Of a stretch of 32,273 bases of DNA, positions 14,827 through 21,886 are shown piece by piece (position 1 is the first letter of the stretch; every line of letters begins with the position of its first letter). This stretch comes from Planctomycetota bacterium (GTDB lineage Bacteria; Planctomycetota; PLA2; JAEUHO01). The position numbers were made by a program, and so were the translations under genes. The notes beneath the pieces were generated by a model, which saw only the letters and a list, made by a program, of their open reading frames with translations, was not told where the DNA came from and did not search any database. Location: contig JAJDEM010000246.1 in the NCBI GenBank assembly GCA_029259795.1, positions 1-32,273 on the forward strand. The letters are read 5' to 3'.

Positions 14827-15390
14827 ATGGACGCAACCAACATCCGCAAGGGCAGCTTCATCAAGCACAAGGACGACCTCTGGCAGGCCGTCGATGTGAC
14901 CCATCGCACCCCCGGGAACAAGCGGGGCTTCGTGCAGGTCAAGATGCGCAACATGCGTACGGGCTCGCATGTCACCGAGAAGTTCTCGTCCAACGAGAAC
15001 GTCGAGGGCGCCTGGCTCGACTCCCGCAAGGCGCAGTACCTCTACGATGACGCCCAGACCGGCCCGGTGTTCATGGATACCGAGAACTTCGAGCAATACA
15101 GCCTCGACCGTGAGGTGCTCGGCGACACGATGAACTACGTCAAGGAGAACGACGAGTTCGAGGTGACGTTTCACGAAGGCACGCCCATCGGCCTCAGTCT
15201 TCCGGCCAAGGTCGATCTCGTGATCATCGAGACCGACCCCGCCGTGAAGGGCGATACCGTCAACAGCGTCATGAAGGACGCCAAGCTCGAGACCGGCTTT
15301 GTGATCAAGGTGCCGGGGCACATTCGCCAGGGCGACAAGATCCGGGTCAGCACCGCGACCGGCGAGTTCCAGGAACGCGTCAACGACTGA
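14827..15390 (+). CDS. efp: Translation elongation factor P
   Basis: The 187-residue protein matches EF-P over its full length and has the usual three-domain size. Visible signatures include 'VQVKMRNMRTGSHVTEKF', 'NFEQYSLDREVLGDTMNYVK', 'VDLVIIETDPAVKGDTVNSVMKDAKLETG' in shorter pieces, and the C-terminal 'IKVPGHIRQGDKIRVSTATG'. EF-P binds between the P and E sites and relieves stalling at consecutive prolines. That suits this genome, whose proteins in this window carry many Pro runs. The domain I loop reads 'RTPGNKRGF'. The position of E. coli Lys34 (PGK) is Asn31 here, with Lys32 next, so the standard EpmA-type modification site seems shifted or absent. The DUF374 gene follows 17 bp downstream and is likely co-transcribed. 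Confidence 0.96.
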   Translation: MDATNIRKGSFIKHKDDLWQAVDVTHRTPGNKRGFVQVKMRNMRTGSHVTEKFSSNENVEGAWLDSRKAQYLYDDAQTGPVFMDTENFEQYSLDREVLGDTMNYVKENDEFEVTFHEGTPIGLSLPAKVDLVIIETDPAVKGDTVNSVMKDAKLETGFVIKVPGHIRQGDKIRVSTATGEFQERVND

Positions 15391-15407
15391 CGGATCGGCG
15401 TTCACGC

Positions 15408-16100
15408 ATGGCAGCGCGCAAGAGCATCCTGGCCCACCGCCTGACGCAGACGCTGATCGTCTTGCTCCTGCGCTGGTATCGCGGCTTTGTCTTCGGAACG
15501 TACTTGTTCCGACACGATCGACGCCTGCTGCGCGTGCTGCGGAGCGACGAACCGGTGGTGTTCGCCACCTGGCACCAGGACTTCGTACACACCTTCGGGT
15601 ACTTCTCCCGCTGGAACGCGCGCCGCAAGACCTACCCACTCGCGAGTGCGAGCCGTGATGGCGGCCTCGCCAGCGTGTCCGCGGAGGCGATGGGCTTTCG
15701 TCGGCCGATCCGCGGATCCTCGGCGCGCGGCGGCCAGAAGGCCTTGCTCCAGCTCACGCGCTTGCTCAAGGACGATCCGCGCGCGTCGGTCGGTGTCGTG
15801 TGTGACGGCCCGCGACCGCCCCCGCGGGTCCTCAAGCCGGGCATCCTGCATCTGGCCAAGACGTCCGGTCGCCCGATCTGGCTTGTGCGGACCTCGTATG
15901 AGCGCGTCAAGGTGCTCAAGCGCACCTGGGCGGCGTTCCACATCCCCATCCCGCTCTCCCGGGCCGTGGTGCTGGCCGATGGTCCGATCCGCGTGCCGGC
16001 CGACCTCGATCGCGCCGGCCTGGAGGCACTGCGCGTGGAGGTCGAGCAGCGGCTGAACGCCCTGGCCGACCGAGCGGACGCGCTGGTCGCGCGCGCCTGA
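15408..16100 (+). CDS. DUF374 family lysophospholipid acyltransferase-like protein
   Basis: The 230-residue protein has an N-terminal hydrophobic helix ('LTQTLIVLLLRWYRGFVFG') and DUF374 landmarks: 'ATWHQDF' (~54-59), 'SASRDGGLAS' (~80-89), 'RGSSARGGQKAL' (~102-113) and 'VCDGPRPPPRVLKPGILHLA' (~131-150). DUF374 proteins are membrane-associated members of the PlsC-type acyltransferase superfamily, thought to acylate a lipid or lipid A-like acceptor. The canonical HxxxxD is not clear-cut: His56 is followed by Asp58 and then 'FVH', so the catalytic pair needs structural modelling. It follows efp closely and faces the LpxL-like gene tail to tail, giving two acyltransferases side by side. Confidence 0.8.
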   Translation: MAARKSILAHRLTQTLIVLLLRWYRGFVFGTYLFRHDRRLLRVLRSDEPVVFATWHQDFVHTFGYFSRWNARRKTYPLASASRDGGLASVSAEAMGFRRPIRGSSARGGQKALLQLTRLLKDDPRASVGVVCDGPRPPPRVLKPGILHLAKTSGRPIWLVRTSYERVKVLKRTWAAFHIPIPLSRAVVLADGPIRVPADLDRAGLEALRVEVEQRLNALADRADALVARA

Positions 16101-16107
16101 CCCTACG

Positions 16108-16180
16108 CGCGATCGGGCCGCCGCTAGGCGCGGTCGGGCCGCCGCTAGGCGCGATCGGGCCGCCGCTAGGCGCGATCGGG
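16108..16180 (-). repeat. 21-bp tandem repeat over the 3' end of the LpxL-like gene (~3.5 copies)
   Basis: Units lie at 16108-16128, 16129-16149 (one A-to-G change), 16150-16170 and a 10-base partial at 16171-16180. Read on the minus strand in the gene's frame, each unit encodes Pro-Asp-Arg-Ala-stop-Arg-Arg. The gene's own last codons and stop have therefore been copied in frame into the region after it, giving serial in-frame stops. The repeat fills the 65-bp gap between the two convergent genes. Confidence 0.9.
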
Positions 16181-17203
16181 ATCGTGCAGGCTGTACGCGG
16201 GGTAGCGGCCCAGCTCGACCGTGGGGCGGCTCTTCCAGCGCTTCAGCGTCCAGTTCCACAGCTCGGGCTTGGCGCGAATGACCTCCTCGAGCACGCCGTT
16301 GATGCGCGTCAGCAGCGCGACCAGGCGCTCGTGTTCGTCGCCTTCGGGGAGGTCGGCGGCAAGGTTGGGGCCGAGCCAGAGGCGGTAGCGATCATCGTCC
16401 GTGGGGAAGCAGAAGATCGGGAAGACAGGCACGTTGTGGCGGAGTGCGATCCAAGCCGGCAAGGGGGATGTGCGTGCTTCAAGTCCCATGAACGGCGCGA
16501 ACACGCCGCCCTGCTTGCGGCGCACGTTGCGGTCGACCAGCAGTGCCGCGGTGCCGCCCTGGGCCACGGCGTTGATCACGGCACGCGCCCCGCCCTTGCG
16601 GAACGCGGCGATCACATCGCCGTGACTGCGCAGCCTCTTGAGCACGCTGTTGACCGCGCCGTGGGGGATCTGCTCGGCGAGGAACGCGGTCGGGGGGAAG
16701 TCTTGGAACAGGACCCGCAACCCCAACATCATCTCCCAGTTGCCGATGTGCCCGGAGACGAGAACGCCACCCTGCTCGCGGAGCATGTCCGCCTGCCAGG
16801 CATCGCGGATCGTCTCGGGAACATCGACCCACTTGTGATAGCGCTTCGCGCTCATCGGCTGCAGGTGGAAGAGCAGGAAGATCGCGCGCACCAGCTGGCG
16901 GTAGGCACGCCGGTGGATGCGCTGCTTCTGGGCTCGGGTCTTCTCGTCACCGAACACGAGGTCGAGGTTGGCGTGGGCGGCGCGCAGGCCCCGGCGATCG
17001 AGCACGGAGAGCGCATTGCCGAGCGCATCCGCCGTCGCAAGGACCCAACGCGAGGGCACCGCCGCGATGATCTTGATGCATCCCACGGCGACGGGCACGG
17101 CCACGGTTTCGACGAGCTTCAGGTGGCGCAGGCGCTGGCTCAGGCGCATCCAGGGGCTCCGCCGGGAGGCGGCGGTCTGGGAGGGAGGAGTGCGGGAAGC
17201 CAT
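16166..17203 (-). CDS. LpxL/HtrB-type lipid A acyltransferase family protein
   Basis: The 345-residue protein shows the LpxL/HtrB order. 'LDRRGLRAAHANLDLVFGDE' (~68-87) matches the conserved R-x-x-A-x-x-NL-x-x-x-FG segment. 'VSGHIGNWEMM' (~149-159) supplies the HxxxxE catalytic pair (His152, Glu157). 'VDRNVRRKQGGVFAPFMG' and 'TSPLPAWIALRHNVPVFPIF' follow, and 'WNWTLKRWKSRP' near the C-terminus matches the family's usual W-x-x-x-RW ending. The family adds secondary acyl chains to Kdo-lipid A from acyl-ACP on the inner face of the cytoplasmic membrane. An Arg-rich N-terminus and hydrophobic helix (~31-58) fit membrane attachment. Its exact acceptor cannot be read from sequence. The LptD-like gene later in the window supports LPS or a similar glycolipid here. 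The last codons overlap a tandem repeat. Confidence 0.85.
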   Translation of the reverse strand: MASRTPPSQTAASRRSPWMRLSQRLRHLKLVETVAVPVAVGCIKIIAAVPSRWVLATADALGNALSVLDRRGLRAAHANLDLVFGDEKTRAQKQRIHRRAYRQLVRAIFLLFHLQPMSAKRYHKWVDVPETIRDAWQADMLREQGGVLVSGHIGNWEMMLGLRVLFQDFPPTAFLAEQIPHGAVNSVLKRLRSHGDVIAAFRKGGARAVINAVAQGGTAALLVDRNVRRKQGGVFAPFMGLEARTSPLPAWIALRHNVPVFPIFCFPTDDDRYRLWLGPNLAADLPEGDEHERLVALLTRINGVLEEVIRAKPELWNWTLKRWKSRPTVELGRYPAYSLHDPDRA

Positions 17204-17309
17204 CGGGGGGATGGTACGCCCGAGGCCGACCCCCTGGGAGAAGGGCCATTCACGACCGGTGCGCCCAGGCCGCGGCAGCGGAGCGGGCTGGCCTCTTGGG
17301 GGGGCTGGC

Positions 17310-17525
17310 CTACAGGAAGAGGGCGATCACGATGCCGAGCGTGGTCAAGCCCGCCGTGAGGTACTCACCCCATCCGATCGACTCGCCCGGGCTCGTTCCC
17401 GCGCGCTGTCGCCCGGTCACACCCTCCGCGGTCATGGCTGCTGGTGTCATGGCTGCTGGTGTCATGGCCGCAGTTCCCATGGCCGCAGCTGTCGTTGCCG
17501 CTGGGGTCAGCATCCGTGTGGGCAT
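17310..17525 (-). CDS. Small tail-anchored membrane protein of unknown function
   Basis: The 71-residue ORF has the best ribosome binding site on this strand nearby: GGAGG five bases before the ATG (plus-strand CCTCC at 17531-17535). The protein has an Ala/Met/Thr-rich N-terminal half built from a degenerate five-residue repeat ('AAMTP'), a polar middle, and a C-terminal hydrophobic segment ('YLTAGLTTLGIVIALFL') ending exactly at the stop. That gives a tail-anchored topology. It lies 106 bp upstream of the LpxL-like gene on the same strand and may be its co-transcribed leader gene. I do not recognise a family. The plus-strand ORF over the same bases lacks a comparable ribosome binding site. 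Confidence 0.6.
   Translation of the reverse strand: MPTRMLTPAATTAAAMGTAAMTPAAMTPAAMTAEGVTGRQRAGTSPGESIGWGEYLTAGLTTLGIVIALFL
17431..17490 (-). repeat. 15-bp tandem repeat, four degenerate copies, in the small membrane protein gene
   Basis: On the plus strand GTCATGGCTGCTGGT occurs at 17431-17445 and 17446-17460. Two diverged copies follow at 17461-17475 and 17476-17490. They encode the Ala-Ala-Met-Thr-Pro repeats on the minus strand. A 15-bp unit keeps the reading frame when copies are gained or lost. Confidence 0.8.
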
Positions 17526-17737
17526 GGAATCCTCCCTCGATCGACAGCGAGGGTAGGTGGTTGGGGGGACAAGGATGTGGAGTGACGTAAAGTCTTTTCA
17601 TAGAATCTCTTGTGTCGTTTTGACTGGCATTTTCCCCGGAGTTTCCACCCACAATCCACACGGCTGGAGGCACTTGGGGTGCGCGCACCCCACGCCGGAG
17701 CCACGCCAGCGGGGCGGGCCACCCGTAGGCTGGGCCC
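17526..17737. promoter_or_regulatory. AT-richer divergent promoter region
   Basis: This 212-bp gap separates divergent genes. At about 17575-17655 it contains one of the most AT-rich patches in the window ('gtaaagtcttttcatagaat'). On the plus strand TTGACT (17620-17625) matches a -35 box at five of six positions, but I could not pair it with a good -10 at 16-18 bp. On the minus strand TATGAA (in 'GATTCTATGAA') could be a -10. The ribosome binding site of the minus-strand gene lies at 17531-17535. A promoter pair is likely here, but exact boxes are uncertain. Confidence 0.4.
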
Positions 17738-19600
17738 ATGCGTCGCTGCCTCATCGTGTGTCTGGTTCTCGCCGCGGGGGCGCCCGCGCGCGCCGAAGAA
17801 GGGAAGGAGGCGGCCTGGTTCACCAACGTCGCGGCCGAGGTGGGCCTCGGGGCAGTGAAGGCCAAGGACTGCATCTTCACCGATCTCGACGGCGACGGCT
17901 TCTGGGACCTCTGCATCGACCGGCAGCACTTCTACCTCTCGAAGGCAGGCCGCCGTTTCGAGGCGCATACCAAGCACGGCATCGAGTTCCCGGCCATCCG
18001 CAAGGTGCCGGTCGGGAAGGACGGCAAGGCCGACGAGGCCAAGGCGAAGGACATCACCTTTGCACCGCACTATCTCTACTTCGCGGATCTGAACAACGAC
18101 GGGCATCAGGATGCCGCCTGGGGCGTGCACGCGTGGTGGGAGCGCCTTGATGGGCGCACTTGGAAGGACGTCGAGGGGTGCGACCCGGGTGTGCGGAGCA
18201 CGATCTGGCTTGGCACCGGCAAGGGACGGTTCAAGCGCGGCCCCGCCTCGGGCTACACGGCCAAGGACGCCGTCGGTCCTGCGATGGCACTCGCCCTCGT
18301 CGACGTCGACAACGACGGGGTGCTCGACCTCTACGAGGGGCGGGAGTATCGGCAGTACGGACAGCTCGTCGGCTGCGGTGTCGACCGGCTCTGGAAGGGC
18401 GACGGCAAGGGAGGGTTTGTCGACGGCACCGAAAAGGCCGGTCTGCTGACGAGCCCGCAGCCCTTCACCGGGCGCACCCTCCCGGAGAAGGGCAAGCGCG
18501 ACGTCCTGCGCTTCTCCCGGCCGACGTACGGCGTCACGCACTGCGACTGGAACAACGACGGCCACCAGGACCTTCTGCAGCTGGCCTACGGACGGCAGTG
18601 GAACTACCTGTGGCGCAACAACGGCGACGGGACGTTCACCGACGTCGGCCTCGACACCGGCTTTGCCGGCGACGAGGTGACGGATGGCAAGTACCCGGCG
18701 TTCGTGCGCCGGCCGCCGGAAGCGCCCTTTCGAAGCAACGGCAACACGTTCGATTGCGCCATCGGGGATCTCGACAACGACGGGGACTTGGACTGCTTCC
18801 TCGGCGAGATCGCCCACTTCTGGGCAGGGCCCGCCTCCGATGTGCCGTCGCTGCTTCACAATGGAGGCAAGGAGGCGAGTTTCGCCTTCGAGCGGGAGAC
18901 GGTGCGCGAGGCGTTTCCGCTGCGGAAGTTCCGCACGCCCGATCGCTGGAACTTCGGCGATCTCCACGCGGCCTTTCTCGACGTCGACAACGACGGGCGG
19001 CTCGACGTCCTGATCGGCTCGGGTGACTACCCCGATGGCCAGTACTTGCGCCTCTATCGCCAGACGGAGGCTGGGGGGTGGGACGAGGTCACCCAGATCG
19101 CCGGCTTTGATTGGGAGGGGTGTGGCGATCTCTCGATCGGGGACTTCGATCGTGACGGGGACGTGGACATCCTCGCGGGACGCTCGTTCATGCGCTTGAA
19201 CAAGGCGCACCGCGAGCAGTACATGGGCGGCATCGAAACCAATCTCGTCGGACTCTTCCGCAACGACATCGCGAATCGCAACGGCAACCACTGGCTGAAC
19301 GTGCGCCTGGTAGGCAAGGGGCAGGGCGGCGCGAATCGCACCGGAATCGGCGCGCGCGTGAGCGTCACTGCCGGGGGCATTACCCAGATGCGCGAGCTGC
19401 GTGCTGGCAGCGGCCTCGCGAATCACCAGGACGCGCCCGAAGCCTGCTTCGGACTCGGCAAGGCCACCACGATCGACCGACTCGAGGTGCGCTGGCCCAA
19501 CGCCAAGCGTGACGTGCAGGTCTTCACGGACGTGCCCGTGGATCGGTTCCTGACCGTCCGTGAAGGATCGAAGCGATGGAAGGCGGAGAAGCCGCGGTAG
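17738..19600 (+). CDS. Secreted CRTAC1-type protein (VCBS/FG-GAP repeats plus ASPIC/UnbV domain)
   Basis: The 620-residue protein has a signal peptide ('CLIVCLVLAAGAPARA'). It carries at least seven calcium-loop motifs of the VCBS/FG-GAP propeller kind: DLDGDGFWD, DLNNDGHQD, DVDNDGVLD, DWNNDGHQD, DLDNDGDLD, DVDNDGRLD and DFDRDGDVD. The C-terminal ~100 residues form an ASPIC/UnbV domain ('NHWLNVRLVGKG', 'ARVSVTAGG', 'LRAGSGLANHQDAPEACFGL', 'IDRLEVRWPN'). Proteins of this architecture are exported or surface-exposed, bind calcium, and are abundant in planctomycetes and related phyla. Their roles are generally unproven, with adhesion or carbohydrate binding often suggested. It starts the plus-strand block leading into uppP only nine bases after its stop, so the two may be co-transcribed despite no obvious functional link. 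Confidence 0.88.
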   Translation: MRRCLIVCLVLAAGAPARAEEGKEAAWFTNVAAEVGLGAVKAKDCIFTDLDGDGFWDLCIDRQHFYLSKAGRRFEAHTKHGIEFPAIRKVPVGKDGKADEAKAKDITFAPHYLYFADLNNDGHQDAAWGVHAWWERLDGRTWKDVEGCDPGVRSTIWLGTGKGRFKRGPASGYTAKDAVGPAMALALVDVDNDGVLDLYEGREYRQYGQLVGCGVDRLWKGDGKGGFVDGTEKAGLLTSPQPFTGRTLPEKGKRDVLRFSRPTYGVTHCDWNNDGHQDLLQLAYGRQWNYLWRNNGDGTFTDVGLDTGFAGDEVTDGKYPAFVRRPPEAPFRSNGNTFDCAIGDLDNDGDLDCFLGEIAHFWAGPASDVPSLLHNGGKEASFAFERETVREAFPLRKFRTPDRWNFGDLHAAFLDVDNDGRLDVLIGSGDYPDGQYLRLYRQTEAGGWDEVTQIAGFDWEGCGDLSIGDFDRDGDVDILAGRSFMRLNKAHREQYMGGIETNLVGLFRNDIANRNGNHWLNVRLVGKGQGGANRTGIGARVSVTAGGITQMRELRAGSGLANHQDAPEACFGLGKATTIDRLEVRWPNAKRDVQVFTDVPVDRFLTVREGSKRWKAEKPR

Positions 19601-19609
19601 CGTGGTCCC

Positions 19610-20560
19610 ATGCCGCGTCTGGGTTGGATCGTCCTTGTTGCCTTGGTGATCCTCGCAGGGGTGCTGACGGTCGTGTTCGCGCCCGCGTACGACGCCCGGG
19701 ACGCCCAGAACATGACCCTCTGGCAGGCCGCGCTGCTCGGCACCATCGAGGGCGTGACGGAGTTCCTGCCCATCAGCTCCACGGGGCACTTGTTGGTGGC
19801 CCAGCAGGCGCTCGGGATCGGCACACGCGACGCCCAGGCCAAGCACGCAGCCGATGCCTTCGCCATCTGCATCCAGCTCGGAGCCATCCTCGCGGTGCTG
19901 GGCCTCTACGCCGGGCGGGTCGGCAGCATGACGCGCGGCCTCTTCGGCCGGGATCCCGCCGGGGCACGGTTGCTCGGTCGCGTGCTCTGCGCGTTCCTGC
20001 CCGCCGCTGTCCTGGGACTCCTCCTGGGTGAGCAGATCAAGGCACATCTCTTCGGCCCGTGGCCGGTCGTGCTCGCCTGGGCCGTCGGGGGCGGGGCGAT
20101 CCTCGCCGTCGTGTGGTGGCGGACACCCTCGGAAGGCGGCGCGGGGGCCCATGCGGGCAAGCGACTTGCCGAGCTCAGCGTGCGCGCTGCCCTGGTCATC
20201 GGGCTGCTGCAGTGCGTGGCCATGTGGCCGGGCGTGAGCCGTTCCCTCGTCACCATCGTGGGGGGGGTGCTCGCCGGGCTGAGTCTCGGGGCGGCGGTGG
20301 AGTTCAGTTTCCTGCTCGGGCTCGTGACCCTGAGTGCGGCGACGGGCTACGACGTCGTCCGCCACGGGGCGCAGCTCAACGAGGCCTACTCGCCCCCGGC
20401 GCTGCTCGTCGGGCTCTGCTTCGCCTTCGTCAGTGCGCTGCTCGCCGTCCACTGGATGGTCGGCTATCTGCGCTCGCATGGGCTTGCGCTCTTCGGCTAC
20501 TACCGCCTGGCCGTCGCGGCGCTGGTCGTCGTCCTGCTCCTGACGGGCGTGCTGGCGTAG
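19610..20560 (+). CDS. uppP: Undecaprenyl-diphosphate phosphatase (UppP/BacA)
   Basis: The 316-residue polytopic membrane protein has both UppP active-site motifs: 'EGVTEFLPISSTGH' (~47-60) and 'WPGVSRSL' (~206-213). It removes a phosphate from undecaprenyl diphosphate on the outer face of the membrane, recycling the lipid carrier used for peptidoglycan and surface polysaccharides. An extra N-terminal hydrophobic helix (~7-24) precedes the normal start of the fold, making it slightly longer than typical members (about 260-290 residues). An internal start is possible, but no better ribosome binding site is apparent. Its stop is three bases from the stop of the convergent CorC-like gene. Confidence 0.95.
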   Translation: MPRLGWIVLVALVILAGVLTVVFAPAYDARDAQNMTLWQAALLGTIEGVTEFLPISSTGHLLVAQQALGIGTRDAQAKHAADAFAICIQLGAILAVLGLYAGRVGSMTRGLFGRDPAGARLLGRVLCAFLPAAVLGLLLGEQIKAHLFGPWPVVLAWAVGGGAILAVVWWRTPSEGGAGAHAGKRLAELSVRAALVIGLLQCVAMWPGVSRSLVTIVGGVLAGLSLGAAVEFSFLLGLVTLSAATGYDVVRHGAQLNEAYSPPALLVGLCFAFVSALLAVHWMVGYLRSHGLALFGYYRLAVAALVVVLLLTGVLA

Positions 20561-20563
20561 GGC

Positions 20564-21847
20564 CTACTCCGCAGGCGGCGATCGGAGGGTGCGCACATGC
20601 ACGCGCAGGGCGGTACGCTCGTCGGCTTCGCGGACCTCGAAGCGCAGTGCGTTCGAGAGGGTGACATGATCGCCCTTGACCGGGATGCGCTCGAGCCGCT
20701 CCTGCAGGAGTCCGGTGATCGTCGTCGTCTCTTCGTCGACGCTCTTGAACTTGACGGTGGAGTGCAGGAAGCGCGCGACATCGCGAACGCGCGTGAGGCC
20801 GTGCACCAGCGCCTCGTCGCGCGAGAGGCGCTTGACGAGCCCCTCGCGAAGGTCGTTCTCGTCGATGGCCTCTCCAACGAGTTCCTCGACGAGATCGTCC
20901 ATCGTGATGATGCCCTCGGTGACGCCGTACTCATCGATCACGACCGCCAGGCCACCGTGTTCGGCCTGAAGGTCGCGCATGACATCGTCGACCTTGCGGG
21001 AGGTCGGCAGGAACAGCGGGGCGCGCTGGAGGTCGGCTACGGTGCGCTGCTCTTCCCCGCTCGCGAGGGCGGCCAGCAGATCGCGCAGCGTGACGATGCC
21101 GGTCACATGGTCCAGGTCCTCGGCGAACACCGGGAGCTGGTAGTGGTTGGTCGCGAGGATCACCTCGCGCAGGGAGCCGACGGTGTCGTCGGCGCGCAAG
21201 GCTTCAATCAACGGCCGAGGCGTCATGACGTCTTCGGCGGCGATGTCGTCGAGTCGGAACACGCGACGGATGAGCTCCGCCTCCTCCGGGTCGATGTGGC
21301 CGCCTTCTTCGCCAAGCCGGGCCAGTTCGCGGATCTCTGCTTCTTCGCCGGACTGCACGCGGTCCGAAGGCTTGGCGAACGCGACGAGCTTCTCGACGCA
21401 CCAGACCAGGGGACCCAGCAGGCGGCGCACCCAGACGAGGGACGGTGCGACCCGCGAGGCGATCACCTCGGGGCGGGCTTCGCCCAGCACCTTCGGAGCG
21501 ATCTCGCCGAACGCGATGATGAGCAGCGTCTGCAATGCGATGAAGCCGCCCATCGACACTGCGTCCGAGATCCCCGTGCCTGCAAACACCTCGGGCAGGA
21601 CCCGCGTGGCGATCGCCGCGGTGACCATGGTTCCCGCGATGGCGAAGATGTTGTTCAGGAACACGATCGAGGCGAGCGTACGCCCGGGATCTTCCTTCAG
21701 TTGCAGCAGGAGGACGGCGCGTCGGTCCCCGGCTTCGATGCGCGCACGCACGCGCGCCTCGCTGCTGGCCAGGAGGGCGGCTTCGCTCAATGAGCAGAAG
21801 AAGGAACCGGCGAGGTTCCCGATGACGAAAAGTAGAAGTTGGAGCAT
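20564..21847 (-). CDS. CorC/HlyC family protein (CNNM transmembrane plus tandem CBS plus CorC domain)
   Basis: The 427-residue protein opens with a CNNM/DUF21 membrane domain ('FFCSLSEAALLASSEARVRA', 'LASIVFLNNIFAIAGTMVTA', 'LIIAFGEIAPKVLGEARPE'). The linker 'HIDPEEAELIRRVFRLDDIAAEDVMTPR' leads into two CBS domains ('VILATNHYQLPVFAED', 'VTGIVTLRDLLAAL', then 'VVIDEYGVTEGIITMDDLVE') and a C-terminal CorC/HlyC transporter-associated domain. The 'DEYGVTEGIITMDDLVEELVGE' segment is diagnostic. Family members are implicated in Mg2+ or Co2+ transport or homeostasis; the older 'hemolysin' label is historical. It lies 39 bp downstream of the lipoprotein hydrolase on the same strand and converges on uppP. 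Confidence 0.93.
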   Translation of the reverse strand: MLQLLLFVIGNLAGSFFCSLSEAALLASSEARVRARIEAGDRRAVLLLQLKEDPGRTLASIVFLNNIFAIAGTMVTAAIATRVLPEVFAGTGISDAVSMGGFIALQTLLIIAFGEIAPKVLGEARPEVIASRVAPSLVWVRRLLGPLVWCVEKLVAFAKPSDRVQSGEEAEIRELARLGEEGGHIDPEEAELIRRVFRLDDIAAEDVMTPRPLIEALRADDTVGSLREVILATNHYQLPVFAEDLDHVTGIVTLRDLLAALASGEEQRTVADLQRAPLFLPTSRKVDDVMRDLQAEHGGLAVVIDEYGVTEGIITMDDLVEELVGEAIDENDLREGLVKRLSRDEALVHGLTRVRDVARFLHSTVKFKSVDEETTTITGLLQERLERIPVKGDHVTLSNALRFEVREADERTALRVHVRTLRSPPAE

Positions 21848-21886
21848 CGCGGCGGGGCGCCACTCTATCCGAGGGGCGCGGCGTGC

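Noticed and set aside
17365-17916. 183-residue minus-strand ORF over the divergent promoter region
   Set aside because: It runs through the small membrane protein gene in another frame. Its His/Asp-rich repeats are the frame-shifted reading of the 15-bp repeat, and it has no good start signal.
17507-20479. 990-residue minus-strand ORF
   Set aside because: It is antisense to the CRTAC1 protein and UppP, both identified by strong motifs. The translation has no domain signal.
20564-21847. Reading the CorC-like gene as a hemolysin toxin
   Set aside because: The 'hemolysin' label is historical. The CNNM, CBS and CorC domains point to ion homeostasis.
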